DNA of 64,000 nucleotides from Artemisia argyi (lineage: Eukaryota; Streptophyta; Magnoliopsida; Asterales; Asteraceae), in contig CM060687.1 in the NCBI GenBank assembly GCA_030686995.1, positions 170,977,090-171,041,089 of the forward strand. The letters run 5' to 3'. This document shows positions 50,618 to 62,508 of the stretch, piece by piece. A program made the translations under genes and the position numbers. Below the pieces are notes generated by a model that did not search any database, was not told the origin of the DNA, and saw only the letters and a program-made list of their open reading frames with translations. The number at the start of each line of letters is the position of its first letter. The first letter of the stretch is position 1.

Positions 50618-52052
50618 TTGGTTTGAAGTTCTGAAATCTAGGTTCGACTTTCTTGAAGGGTTTCCTACTGTTCGGTTTGATAACAGGGGTTTTACATGTT
50701 GTCGGTTTCAAGACAGCAAGGGTTTCATGCGATCGTCCGTGGGGCAGCAAAAGGTATTTGGTGTTCCAGTTTTTGAAAGCAAGAGTTACACGGAATTTAT
50801 GGTTTCAAGCAAAAGGGATTTGGTTTGGAGGCTTTTCCAAATTGGTTTCGACACAAGGATTCTTTGGGTCTCGGGTTATAGAGGTTCAAAAGGTGTCGAG
50901 GATTTGCTTGTCACTTGCACTACAAGGAAGACGACAGAAAGTGGATTGATACTTGAAGTTTTCTTTTGTCCAGGTTGTTGCGACAAGGTGGAAGAAGCTT
51001 CAAGGGGCTGTTTAGTTTTTCAGTTATAAGAACATCAGGATTAGTTGAAAGTTTGCTAGGGTTTTTGCGGTTTGGGTTCTTAAACCGATCGACACAAGGT
51101 GCTTGAAGTTTCGGGTTAGGACTTCAAAGGTGTCGGGTATTGCAAAGCTTCTTCTTACGGGTTCTTGCTGGTATATCGATGATCAACAAAGGTTGCTGTT
51201 GTTGTTGGGTTTTTTGTAAGGTTACACGACAAAGAAGACAACATCAGGTTCTTGGGTTTTCGGCTTTTCGGGTTGTCGAGGTTATCGAAATAGGTTAAAG
51301 AAAATTCAAGGTTTGTTGGTTTTCAATCGACAAAGGTTTTTGGTGTTGTTGGTTTTTTGTCAGGTTATTGACAAAAATGAAGACGACATTGGTTCTTGTT
51401 TCTCGGTTTTGAGAAACAAAGTTATACTTCAAGGCAAGATTGTAGTTTTCGATCATCTATAAATATTCAAGGTTACTCGATTGTGCGACAATTTCGTTCG
51501 CGGTATGTTGTTTTATTGGAGGTTGATCGGAAACCTGTTTTGAAGGGTTATACACACTTTGTCGAGGCTTGTAAAACGTGGTTTTGGTTTAGAGGTTCAT
51601 TTAAATCAAAAAGTATCACAGATGTTGACGTGGTTAATGTATATATAGTTGTTGCATACGTCAACAAAGAAGGTGATAGGTTCTTTTTAGCATGCAAAAT
51701 TAAATTGTCAATTACTTAACATATTTTTTGTTTTTAAAAGGTTAATGATATTTTGGAGGGTTATTTCCAAGGTTTAATCATTTTTAAAAGCAATAAGGTT
51801 GCGTTCTTTGAAGGGTTTACACACGGGTACTTTGTTTAGTTCACTATTGTGAGGTTTGTATCACAAGGATATCAGAATAAACAAAGGGATAAAAGAATGA
51901 TGACGGGTACCAAGTTTACCAAGTTGTGCTGGAACACATTGATCTTGTGTTTAGGTGATCGGGTCCTACGGGAGATCACCAAGGAGACGACTGCAACGGG
52001 GATTTAGAAAAATTTAGAGAATTTATACATAACAAAGTCTTTAGCTAATCGT
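50618..52052 (+). other. Leader of copia element F
   Basis: About 1.4 kb, rich in G and T, with phrases such as GGGTTTTTGC, GTCGAGGTT and GACAAAGG recurring irregularly. Open frames up to 107 codons show no domain. Unusually long for a copia leader; the N-terminal part of gag may be hidden here in decayed form. Confidence 0.5.
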
Positions 52053-54599
52053 TTGTACTTGAAAAAGAAGTTATATACTTTTCACATGCATATGGGTAAG
52101 AGTCAGTCTAAACATATTGATGAGTTTCATCAGCTGGTAGGTGACTTAGCGGCTATAGATACTGCTATATCGGATGAGGATCAGGAATTATTATTACTCA
52201 CATCTTTACCATCATCTTACGGTGATTTTGTGGATACTTTGCTATATGGTCGGGATACTTTGAAGTTAGAAGACGTGCTCGCGACACTTCATTCTAGGGA
52301 ATTTCAAAAGATGACGGAAGCAAACGTTGATGGTGGTGAAGGGTTGTTTATGAGGGGCAGGTTTGATCAAAGTGATATGCAGGAGGGTAAAGGTAGTGCG
52401 TGGTCAAAGTCACAAGGAAGCAGCAGACTCAAGTGTTATATATGTCAGTCTAAGGACCATTTGAAGAGGGATTGTCCCAGGTATAATCACAAGAAATCTC
52501 AAAGATTTTGTCAGGAATAACTGATGTTATGATGGCTATGAGTGTTGAAAAGTTATTAGACTGGATCATGTATTCAGGGGGCTCATACCATATGACATAC
52601 AGGATAGATAACTTGTTTGATTATAAGGAGTATGACGGTGGTAATGTACTGCTAGGTGATGGCAGGGAATGCCGTGTACATGGGACGGGTAAGGTTCAAT
52701 TACAAATGAGGGATGGGTCAAGTTTCGTTTTGGACAACGTCAGGTATGTTCCAGAATTAAGGCAAAACTTGATATCGTTGAGTACTCTTGAAAAAGGAGG
52801 GTTTTACCGTAAAGATGAAGTCGGGCAGGATCAAGGTTATAAAGGGTTCTCTGGTGGGTTTATCAGTAACAAGGAAGGCTAATTGCGTATATACCCTAGA
52901 CGGTCAGGCAGTGACCAGGAAGACATTGAAGGGTAGGAAGCAGTTAGGAGAATCTCAGACTGGGAGGAAGATCAAGACAGGCAATGTTCTTGATTCTTGT
53001 AATCAGGGGTCTATACAACAATGTACGAAGAGTGGGGTCGCCAAACATTTGGGTGTTGCAAGGATACAACAATCGAATGGGTTGGTTAAGAAGACAAATG
53101 TGACACTCTTGGCTAAGGTACGTTGTTTTCCGATTTAGTCTGGTCTGTCCAAGGTTTTTTGGGCAGAGGATACAACTGGGTCTACATATCTATAAAATAG
53201 GTCACCATCATCAGCGATTGGATTCAAGATGCCTATAGATATGTTAGGGTTTTTCGGTTGGCTTGCTAGTAATAAGCAAGGGATGCTTGAACCGGTTAAG
53301 GTCAAGTGCTTATTCCTGGGATACCGTGAAGGTATGGTGTGTTATCAGCTTTGGAGGTTAGATGACGTTACTTCAAAGGGAGTGCTTTACAGGAATATGG
53401 GTTTCAATGAGAGTGGGGAATACAAGAAACTTTCATTGGTTCTGGTGTAGGTACAGGTTCAGTGCATGTGTTGCAGGGAGTTGAGTTTAAGGTGGAACCA
53501 CTTTGGGATCATACATTTGAGGTGGAACCTCGGGGGAATGTCGGTCAGGTAGCTGGTTCACAAGAAGTAAAAACTCATGATTTGATAGATTATCATTCAG
53601 CACTTGATAGGGAGCAACACACAGCACGGGAACTAGACATGTATAGAGAAGACAATAATGAGGCTACTTTTGTAGTTGTTGTAGTGGAAAAGATATATAC
53701 ACATGAGTCATTGACTTTCAGTGATACAGTTTCTTGTGAGCTGATTTCCAAGTGGAAGGCTGGATTGAAAGAAGATATGGATACTCGGTCAGATGTGTAT
53801 GTGCTTAGCAACGGTTGCAGGAAAAGCAGTGACGACAACGACGACTATTATTGTGAGTATACACCAGGTATTTTCATACATCTATTTCTCTCTATAGATG
53901 GTATGGTTTTCTCTTGCGGATGCAAGGCTGAGATCTGGGATACCAAGGGATTGCTGGATAAAACAAAAGGAAATATACTTGGTATGGAGATCATCAGGGA
54001 TCAGAGTGGTAATACTCTGAGGGTGTCACAGTCCAGGGTTCACAACGGGAAGTTGGTACAGACTTTGTTGGAGAGACACTCAATATTGTCGTTGGAGGGT
54101 AGTCTATCAGGGAACTGTGATGTGGAAAAGAATGGTAAGTTGTCATATACATATGCGGTTGGAAGCCGAGAGTATCAGATGGTCTGCACGAGACCTGACG
54201 TAGCATCTGTAGATGTGGGTATGTTGGATAGGTTCGATCGTGGATTACAGACAGACGTACAATTTTTGTGGATTTTGACAACGCTATGGGTAGATCGATC
54301 ACTGTCATGGGTAGATCAATCACAAGGTACATGTTTATGATACAAGGATGTACAGGAAGCTCGGAAGCTATGATGCTGCACATGGAGGCTTTGTCAACAA
54401 CTGAAGCGGCGTATATGACACTACGGAGGCTGCAAAGGAGGCTATTTGGCTAAAGGGACTCTCGATAGAGTCAGGATCTAAGCTAATGTTAGTAGCGGTT
54501 ATTGCTACTAGTGCGTGGATGAAGGCACACCCCTTTCCGAGGTTCCAGCATTGGTTGAAGCTGCTGCGTATCGGAGATGGCTAATATGATACTAAGGTG
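52053..54599 (+). pseudogene. Deleted gag-pol mosaic of copia element F
   Basis: Open blocks in changing frames. 52053-52520: gag with HMGKSQSKHIDEFHQLVGDL and zinc knuckle CYICQSKDHLKRDC. 52508-52882: protease and pre-integrase region with MYSGGSYHMT, where the catalytic Asp of the D-S-G motif is Tyr (codon 52571-52573). 52788-53138: end of pre-integrase and a fragment of integrase (QQSNGLVKKTNVTLLAKVRCF). 53229-54340: integrase tail, linker and the far end of the polymerase (KLVQTLLERHSILSLEGSLSG; YQMVCTRPDVASVDVGML). 54268-54599: RNase H relic (EALSTTEAAYMTL). The reverse-transcriptase core is missing. The same deleted layout is, to my memory, widespread in Asteraceae. Confidence 0.75.
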
Positions 54600-54607
54600 G
54601 AAATTGT

Positions 54608-55010
54608 TGTAATATAGTATCCATATTAGCAAGTATTACTAAGTCTAGGGGGTCGTAGTGTAACTTTAGTCAAATAGGAATGCATAGGTCGGTTCACATG
54701 CTATATATGTGGCATATGATCTGTTGAGTCCAAAGGATTCGAGAGTCTAGTTTTCTCCTTTGTTAGCAGCCAGTTTAAACTCTCTTTAGGGTTTGGTTTT
54801 CTCCCCCCTCATCTCTATAATAAAGAGGTGAGGGGGGAGGGTCCATTGTACTGTGCATTCTTTTCTAGTTTCTCAATAAACAAACATTGGGAACATACGT
54901 GTGTACCATTTACTTTCTGTCGTGTTACATAAGTCTTGTTTCTGTGTCGTGTACTTCATAAAGTCGAGATTCCGCCTCTAGTTTCAGGTTTGTTGTAGGA
55001 CTTTACAACA
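54608..55010 (+). repeat. 3' LTR of copia element F
   Basis: 403 bp, abutting pumilio exon sequence at 55011. Confidence 0.9.
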
Positions 55011-55055
55011 CTTCGGTATCCATGCTCTTCCATGCCATCCTTGTTTGTTATGGAC

Positions 55056-55551
55056 CTGAGATAAATATGCTAAAAATGTCAACACAAAGATTGAGTGAAT
55101 CCATAGCGTTTGTATAATGAATATTTGAACACAAGTCACAGAATAGTAAAACAATAATATTTCAATGTGTTGCTCTAAGCCTCATGAACTCAAACATTAA
55201 CGTGTGTGATATCATAAAATGATAAAAATTACCGACATCATAATGATGATGTAAGTAAGAATGCCCTCGAGTAGGAGCTTGCCAACTTCCTAGTAGTTTT
55301 CAAATAATGTGCATTTGGCTATCAATCCGGCTAGCACGAAGGCTATCTATCCGGCTAGCTCAAATGGGCTGTCAACCTCCAATAGATCTGTTCACAATAT
55401 GCGTGTTCACTCGCAAGTGATTATTGGTTCATGATATGAGGGACTTTTAATGGAAAAAGCGTTTAACTTAGGCAATACCAGATCAGGATAGCATACAGAA
55501 AATACTTGTGTTCGGTTTAGTAGCATGTATCTCCCCACAAGTTTGAAAAAC
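55056..55551. other. Spacer, probably pumilio intron
   Basis: Upstream of the last recognisable pumilio exon on the - strand; no further exon recognised. CTAGCCGGATAGATAGCC-like phrases recur near 55321-55355. Confidence 0.4.
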
Positions 55552-56962
55552 TGATGAGGCGAAAAATGAACCACTTTTAGGGGGCCATTTAAGCCCGGAA
55601 TTGAATTTATTTGATCAAATATTGCCCTAAATTGTTCCTTTTGTGATTTTAGGTACTTTGGGAGAGAAATCTGGAAAAGGAAGCAATTCGGACGTTTTTG
55701 GAGCATAAAAGTGAAGAAAATGCCAAAGTCTTAATTTTCCTTGCTGGGAACAGTAGGTGACGGCGTCAAGAAGAAAATCTTGACGGCGTCAAGAGTAATT
55801 TGCATGACGGCCCAGTACAGAATTGACGGCGTTACAAGGTAGGGCGTCAAGAGGAAAATGCATGACGGCCTGGAAACACATAACACTTGACGGCATCAGA
55901 TCTGGATCAAGGCAGTCCGAGGAGTATTTTGGCGGCGAGATAACGGCGTCACAAATTTGTTCTTGACGCCGTCAGACCCTATTTCCTATATATAGTTATC
56001 TAATTTTCACATTAAAAAGAGAGAAGTTTTGGAGAAACCCTAAGTACGAACTTGGTACGAATTTTACAGGTTTTTCAAGGGTTCTTAGCCCTTGATACCT
56101 TTCATGTGTAATTGAGATAAGTATTCTTTTAATTCAATCAATATGTCAATGTGTTGGTTGTCTATATCTTGTTCTTGTCTTAATTCCATCATGCTAGGCT
56201 AGATCTATCTTGTGTTTGCTTGGATCTAATGAAACCTAGATGTTAATTATGTGTTGATTACTTGTTTATGGTTGTATTGGATGAATGAATTCGATGTTAG
56301 GTTAAGAAAACTGGCAGATCTCCAAATGGTAACATGCTTGAACGTCTTAGGAAACATGAACTGACGTGCACTAGGTTTTATTGGTTGTATTTAATGCATG
56401 AGTAAATTCTAATGATCCCATGTTAGGAGCTTCTTAGTCGGCTCGACATAGGAGTGAAGTAGGCACTCATAGGATTGGGGAATTAAGTGCGCCACCCCAT
56501 GAATGGTATTAAGGAATACAATCCGTCATCCACGCAACTATAACAAGTAATTAACGTGTAAAAGATATCTAGGGAGTAGTGAAATCTAAGTAAACACAAC
56601 TTCTCCACTTATTGCTTACAACCTTAGTATAATTTAGTTTATTTTCATTTTTAGTATTTTATTTTGATTGCATCTTTAGTATTGGGTTAGTTGACTAGCA
56701 ACTAATTCCGCCCAAATCCTTCAAACCCGAGATTTTTACTTGCTTTCTAAAAAATATAAAAAATACAAAAATAATCATCTCTCATCTTTAAAACTAGTAT
56801 TTAGGTTTTCTAATCCTAGCGACACTATTCCTAGCTGATCGATCAATCCCCCGGTACTTGTCACTATACTATAGTACAACGATCAGGTACACTGCCTGGT
56901 GGGGGTTGTAAGCTTCTCAAGATCCCTTGAGAGGTAAAGCCTGGTGCGATTCCCACGTACCA
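55552..56962 (+). repeat. 5' LTR of element E
   Basis: TGATGAGG...CA. Clearly more diverged from elements A and B than those are in the compared stretches (for example around 56400-56460). TGACG palindromes at about 55757-55980 and TATA near 55990. Confidence 0.88.
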
Positions 56963-56968
56963 AGTTTT

Positions 56969-56987
56969 TGGCGCCGCAGCCCGGGGA
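56969..56987 (+). other. Primer binding site, element E
   Basis: TGGCGCCGCAGCCCGGGGA, identical to the altered site of element A. Confidence 0.8.
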
Positions 56988-57133
56988 ATAGTTATTGTCT
57001 AGGTTAGAATTTCTTTTTATTAGGTCTACTTGCTAGATTCCTTTCTAGTAAGATTTTATTTTTATTTTTAGGTTTTCTTTAGTCTATCTTATTTCTTTGT
57101 GTTTTTGTTCGTAACTCTTCACCACCCGACATC

Positions 57134-59563
57134 ATGGACGATGGGAACATCTTTGAACCCGTCATCCCACCACAACAAAACCCACCACTAGAACCCCTTA
57201 GGCCCCGAACCTTAGGAGAGTATTCCCGACCTAGCCAACAAGGCTACCGAAACACCATTGAGCTCACCGGAGCCAATGTGACTCCCTTGCGATCCGACAC
57301 CATCCGGTTGGTGCAAAGCGGATGTGGATTCCATGGACTTCGTTCCGAAGATCCAAACCAACATCTAAAGGACTTCCTTAAAATTGTAGATTCCATAGAC
57401 CTAGATGTTGCAACTAGAGAGACAACCCGATTACGCCTATTTCAATTCTTTCTACGGGATCAAGCTAGTCAATGGCTTGAGTATTTACCCGCGGGATCCA
57501 TCACCACATGGGATAATTTCACCAATTGCTTCCTTACTCAATTCTTCCCACCGGGGATGACTGCAATGCTTAGAAATGACATTTTGATGTTTGAACAACA
57601 TCGGGGTGAAACTTTCTATGAAGCATGGGCCCGTTTTAAGGATCTCCTCCATAAGGTCCCTCATCATGGTATAAACCTTTGGTTATTAGTCCAGATTTTC
57701 TATGACCATGTTGACTATCACACTAAGCGCACAATCGATAGGGCCGCGGGAGGTAAACTGCGTGATAAGAACGCCGAGGAGTCCTGGGCGATTATTGAGG
57801 AGCTCGCCGCTGATAATCATGAGATGTGGGAGTTCAATCATACAATAAAAGCGGCCATCAATGCAATCTCAACATCTGGAGGAACCACCGAAATCCCCGA
57901 TGAACTCCTATGCAAACTCGAGGCAAAAGTTGACTATTTTGAGGAAAGGCAAAGGAGACCTTTAAGTCCTAGACGGGCTACTGTCAATTCTGTCTCGAAA
58001 CCAACTTCGGCACCATTATCTGAGTCACCCTCTAGAGAAAATGTCGAGACTTTTCAGAACTATGCCCCACCTTGTTCCCCTCCCGAGGAGCTTAGCTCGG
58101 AATTTGAAGCTAGGATGAGAGAATATATGGCAACTCACTCAGATCGGCTTGCTAGATTCGAGGAAGCAGTTTATAAGCAAAAAGAGAAGATGCAGAAGAA
58201 AATGAATGAGATGATGAGTCTATTAGAGGAGTATGCCAACCAGAGAACCCCCGAAAGAATGCTACTAAGGAAAGAAAGCGCCACTCCCACTACCCAATTT
58301 GTTAATTCCATCACAATTATCCACAAGGATAACGAGAAGGTAGAAGCCCTTACTAAACAGACCTTAGAAAAACCACCAGAATCCCAACCCTTGAGTCACT
58401 ACCTGAAACATGATATAAACGAAAACACCATAACAAATTGGATTAAGGGTGATGGGCGTAACCAACCCTCCAAACAGGGTTCGGAGAAAGAGGAAAAGGC
58501 AAAAGATGAGTATGATACGTTACCTGGGGGATCAGTATTCGAGAGGCTGTTGGTACAAAAAGTGGCTACTAAGCAGATAGCACGTGGGAACTTCGAGATA
58601 CCAACTAGCATCGGGGATTTGAAATATCTTAGTGCTTTCGCCGACCAAGGATCGGAAGTAAATCTTATACCCCTAACTATTTACATCCAACTGACGTCAA
58701 AAATGTCAGCCCCTACTCGTGTTAGGTTGTCCCTCGCTGGACACTCGTGCGTATACCCCCTAGGAATCGCAGAAGATGTATTAATTAATGTCGCAGGGTT
58801 CATGTAAGGATCGGAAGTAAATCTTATGCCCCTAACTATTTACATCCAACTGATGTCAAAAATGCCAGCCCCTACTCGTGTTAGGTTGTCCCTCGCTGGA
58901 CACTCGTGCGTATACCCCCTAGGAATCACAGAAGATGTATTAATTAATGTCGCAGGGTTCATGTACCCCGTTGAATTTATGATCATCGATGATAAAGGAG
59001 ATGGATGCATGCCAATAATCCTTGGGGCACCATTCCTCGCCACCGCTAGGGCTGTCATTAAGTATGAAGGTAGGAAAATTGAGCTCAAATCTGGAAAAAG
59101 AAAGATTAGCTTCCCCATGACTCCGCGAAGTGGGCATGACAGTTTGAGTTGGAGAAAGATCAAAAACAACATTGACACGACACCCATTCGTGTTCAGAAT
59201 AAAATTCTTGCATGGGAGGCAAGAATCAAAAGCTATAAGGAGGCTAAATATGAAAGAAGCAAAAGCAATAAGGTTCAGGTCGAATTCGAATACACACAAC
59301 CCGCAGAAAATCATGTACCATTTGAGGAAGGGAACTTGGTACTCTTGAGACACTTGGAAACAAAGATACCACCCGATAAACCAAGTCCTTGGTGGTATGG
59401 GCCTTTCACAATTGAAGGCGTGAGCCAAGATGGAATGGCTAACTTAAGAAGTGAAGTGGGTGGAATGGTGATTGCAAGTATCGATAGGTTAAGGCACTAC
59501 CACCATAACAATAATGATCATAACTACATGGGGTATATCATTTCAAGGGATGAGGTCACATAG
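57134..59563 (+). pseudogene. Gag-protease ORF of element E with one in-frame stop
   Basis: One frame of 810 codons interrupted only by TAA at 58805-58807. Residues 1-240: gag capsid-type region (retrotransposon gag family; RLRLFQFFLRDQASQWLE, FYEAWARFKDLLHKVP). Residues about 265-420: linker with a Lys/Met-rich coiled coil (YKQKEKMQKKMNEMMSLLEE) and no zinc knuckle. Protease from about 490: D504 in FADQGSEVNLIP. A 159-bp in-frame tandem duplication creates the stop; after it the protease is given again and finishes with IILGAPFLATARA. The C-terminus (about 59280-59500) reads EGNLVLLRHLETKIPPDKP and WWYGPFTI, resembling the integrase C-terminal barrel. So reverse transcriptase, RNase H and most of integrase are deleted between protease and this tail. 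The ORF ends DEVT. Confidence 0.8.
58647..58964 (+). repeat. 159-bp tandem duplication in the element E protease
   Basis: Copy 1 58647-58805, copy 2 58806-58964, starting AAGGATCGGAAGTAAATC. They differ by a few bases (TATACCCC/TATGCCCC, ATGTCAGCC/ATGCCAGCC, ATCGCAG/ATCACAG). 159 = 53 codons, so the frame is kept, but the junction codon becomes TAA. Confidence 0.92.
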
Positions 59564-61413
59564 TAACCCATGACCTTGAGTCTAGTTACAAGACTCGTAA
59601 ATAAAGAAAAGCGCTTCTTGGGAGGCAACCCATGTTTTGTGTGATTTTACTTTGTTTGTTTGTTATTTGCTTCCGTATGCATGCTTTATTTTTATTGTTG
59701 GTAGATCATGTTTCTCAATCAAATAGTGGAAATACTTTACTTTGTTGTTTTGGCCTAGTCTTAACTCCACCTAAAAGTATTTTTGCAAAAGATAAGTGTA
59801 AGGGGAAACCCCAAATATGTTTTTAAGAAACAAACCGATCATGATTCTCCACAATATTAAATGAACATGTATATTCATATTTGTTAGAGTCAAATGCTTG
59901 TATTGAGTCATAATGAAGTTTTTTAGGATTTTCCAGGAAGTAGGACCAAGTTTTTCCAGAAATTTTCCAGAAACTTAACATAAGAATTTCTGCAGGTCAC
60001 TTCTGACGGCGTCACGAGTTAACTCTTGACGGCGTCACGTGTAAAAATCTGGAAATTTTACCAGTTTTGTTTTTCTAACGGAGTCTTATGGTTTTTGTGA
60101 ATTATTAAGTTTTATAATCTCCAGGAAATCTGCAAACTTCATTCCACAAGCATTATATCTTATTTTGTTTTCTAGGACTTAGTAACTTATATAGGATGCC
60201 GCCGATTTTACGCGAGGTTGTCTTGTCTATTTTCTCAGGATTTACAGGTTATGTATGACAAGAAGATGATTTATATTCTACAAGGGAAGCTTTGATTGTT
60301 CATTTTCTTGGAGGAAGATTTAACCTGGCAACCTTATTATCCATACCGAGCGAATCAGGGGAGTATTTGATTTCATTCCTTTTACTTATCTCACTTTTAC
60401 ATTCTTTACTTGAACATTGGGGACAATGTTCATCTTAAGTGTAAGGGGAGGGTAAAAAGATGATACCTTACATATGCACTTTCGCTTGAGTTTGTTTTGT
60501 TTAATAGTAGATGTGTAATAAAACTATGAGAAATACTTGTTAGTGTAATTTTAGCGCCAAATTTAAAATTTTTTACAACATTTAGGAGTGAAACTTTAGC
60601 CATAGCAAGCGTCTCATGGATAGGATATTGTATGACTAGCACATAACCGTATATTCAGAAAAATTTTCCACCCAAATATGTGAGGTTCGCCTTTAGATTT
60701 GATAGGAAAAGCATTTACAATTAGTGCTTATGAGTGTACCGGTAGCATTTAGTTTCTAAAACTTGCGTTAGTGATGCATCCCGAGACCGCTAGTGAGACT
60801 ACATTCGTGTGGTAGGATTTACTACATGATAAGAGGCATTAGGATCACCCTTGTGTTAAACTCGTATTATAATTACTTGACCATTTAAGTCATATTACTT
60901 GGCTAATCAAGTCAACTAATTTTTCCCACACCCTTAGCGTTGTACTCATTTTTAGTACACGAAACCCCTAGTACACCCCTCCGAGCCTATCTTTTCGTTT
61001 TTAACTTTAAGCATTTTACTTAAAGGAAGAATTTGTTACACCCCACTTAAATGTACACCCAAATCGCCTTAGCCTTCCGTGTATGCGCTCATCTTTAGTG
61101 CATTATTGTTATTTGTTTAAACCCTAAGTTAACTATCTAATTGATTACATGGTTGCTAAGTCGAGTCATATCCTTGTACATATTGTTTTGGGACGATTGG
61201 GACTCATGGGTAAGTACTTATTTTATGGGGTAATGGGGAAGAACATCATTTATTACCCCCATATGTACGTTAATCTTAAAAGTGCTCCAAGTGTTTTGAT
61301 TATCTTAATTCGAGTCATTAGATTAGTTATTGTAAAGTATGTAAAAATTCAAGTGTAAGGGAAATGTTCATTCCCTATGATGTATTATTTTGGATGGTAG
61401 GGTAAGAGTGTAT

Positions 61414-61444
<31 letters not shown>

Positions 61445-61793
61445 CGGACTACCATCCCTTTTTATTCTATGTTCATTTTATGTTTTTATTATTTTTCAGT
61501 TATTAGCTTAAGTCGAGTCTAGTCTTGGCTTAGCAACGCCACATTGTACATGTAATTAACCAAGATTGTTAGCTCGCCACCAGTAAAACTTTCTTTATCC
61601 AACAAAACCGTGTATTTCATATCCCTACACCTAACGTTACAACCCTTTAAAAAGACCTCTTTGATAGTTTATCCTAGGTGCTTACGCCATGTGGTGGAGG
61701 TTTGATCCTTTCCCAAGCCTATGGTGATCTATTTTGCTATGACAGGTAGTGAGAGATATCTTCCGTTTACATATTGTAATTTATACTTTATTA
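59564..61793 (+). other. 3' noncoding region of element E
   Basis: Homologous to 2974-5540 of element A without the MITE. Holds two TGACGGCGTCA palindromes (60004, 60027), the hairpin (60411-60432) and the A-run (about 61414-61444). Confidence 0.75.
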
Positions 61794-62191
61794 AAAGTAA
61801 GTATTTGGTATCATGTTTTAGTATCTGTTCTAACTTCATCATGAAACAATTTAGTGTAGGATTTAGTTCTGTTTGGACACTTCTGGTCCTTCGTTATTTT
61901 TTGTAATTTGATCTCTTGGGTCCCACCGCCATTTAATTTGCTTGATTAAGTGGGGCGGGGTGCCTTTTCTTTGTATTTGTTGTGTTGTGGGTTATATAAT
62001 TGTGTTGCCTTTCTAAAAAAAAAATCTATTTCTTATTTGTACATATCATATAATCACAGGGCAAAACGCTCCATAATGTCAAAAGTAATTCTTTGCGAAT
62101 TCCAGAGAACCAAGTAGCAACCATAAAGAAACTCAAATTGCACATCATTATTAAGGGTGTCCGTTTAAGCTTATATGTGGGCCTCAGAGGG

Positions 62192-62233
<42 letters not shown>

Positions 62234-62295
62234 TTTTAATGTATTTATTTATTTTTTACAAGCAAAATAGTCTTTTAATGAATTAACTTTTGGAT
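61794..62295. other. Spacer with possible retroposon tail
   Basis: Ends a unit at TTGCCTTTCT followed by A10 (62015-62024), like the 3' end of a LINE or a retroposed transcript in + orientation; no coding part seen and no clear target duplication. (ATT)n microsatellite at 62199-62231. Confidence 0.35.
62199..62231 (+). repeat. (ATT)n microsatellite
   Basis: About 11 units of ATT after a T9 run. Confidence 0.9.
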
Positions 62296-62508
62296 TTACA
62301 TAGAGGTGGAAGACAAACGGGTAATAAGGTGCGCCGCTAGCCCTTTTTGGAATGCAAAACGAATTCTTTTGAAAACTACATCTGTAGATCTAGGTGTCAT
62401 AACATTACTATGCATACGTTGGACACTGTTGAGGAACACCACTGCCTCATGTGCAAGAAAACCAAAAGTATCAAAACGCAAAAGGAATAAAAATATGTTG
62501 ATTTTCAA
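62296..62508 (-). CDS. Unrecognised short ORF
   Basis: 70 codons from an ATG at 62508. FDTFGFLAHEAVVFLNSVQR is followed by a basic stretch (VVFKRIRFAFQKGLAAH). The sequence does not look like random AT-rich translation, so it may be the relic of a mobile-element or plant gene. I cannot name the family, and the opposite strand is also open over 105 codons. Confidence 0.2.
   Translation of the reverse strand: MKINIFLFLLRFDTFGFLAHEAVVFLNSVQRMHSNVMTPRSTDVVFKRIRFAFQKGLAAHLITRLSSTSM

Larger units (their letters stand above)
50202..55010 (+). mobile_element. Copia element F, internally deleted
   Basis: LTRs 50202-50603 and 54608-55010 (TGTAATATAG...TTTACAACA), tRNA-iMet primer site TGGTATCAGAGC (50606-50617) and purine-rich AAGGTGGAAATTGT before the 3' LTR. 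Flanking bases do not match (ACGTGT at left, CTTCG at right), so the left side has been rearranged or the element inserted into the fragment at 49987-50201, followed by loss of the rest. The polyprotein is a shortened mosaic. Confidence 0.88.
45827..55055 (-). pseudogene. Pumilio homolog 24 (PUM3/CPL-type) gene, broken by two insertions
   Basis: The intact protein is a nucleolar RNA-binding factor of pre-rRNA processing. Exons on the - strand (3' to 5'): 45827-45962, 46204-46451, 46584-46658, 46903-47062, about 47165-47249, 47359-47452, 47568-47639, 47718-47831, 47906-47959 joined to 49750-49851, and 49939-49986 joined to 55011-55055. Recognised stretches include MIHTKDGSKVG, CIKHGSAQ, DRFGSMVLACILSVVDDTQLV, LLQLLHPNCSRYLSP, ENFHSSRTIRKL, FASTLWEKV and LAKKELQPLL, the CPL domain and C-terminus. 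Breaks: a gag-only copia element inside the VDHSILHK exon; an LTR fragment plus copia element in the next exon; premature TAG at 49791-49793; a one-base shift in the T6 run at 46955-46960; a damaged exon near 47165. N-terminal exons are not seen. A working copy must exist elsewhere if the gene is essential. Confidence 0.85.
55552..61793 (+). mobile_element. LTR retrotransposon E (family of A and B), 3' truncated
   Basis: 5' LTR 55552-56962 (about 1411 bp), altered tRNA-Asp primer site, a gag-protease ORF with one stop, and a 3' noncoding region matching elements A and B. Homology stops at about 61793, roughly 180 bp before the 3' LTR would begin in element A, and different sequence follows. 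With no 3' LTR the element is dead and its target duplication cannot be checked. Confidence 0.9.

Noticed and set aside
50653..51719. ORFs of about 100 codons in the copia leader
   Set aside because: No known domain, overlapping frames and biased G/T composition; more likely noncoding leader or decayed gag.
53593..54383. ORFs antisense to the copia mosaic
   Set aside because: Shadows of the sense-strand polyprotein blocks.
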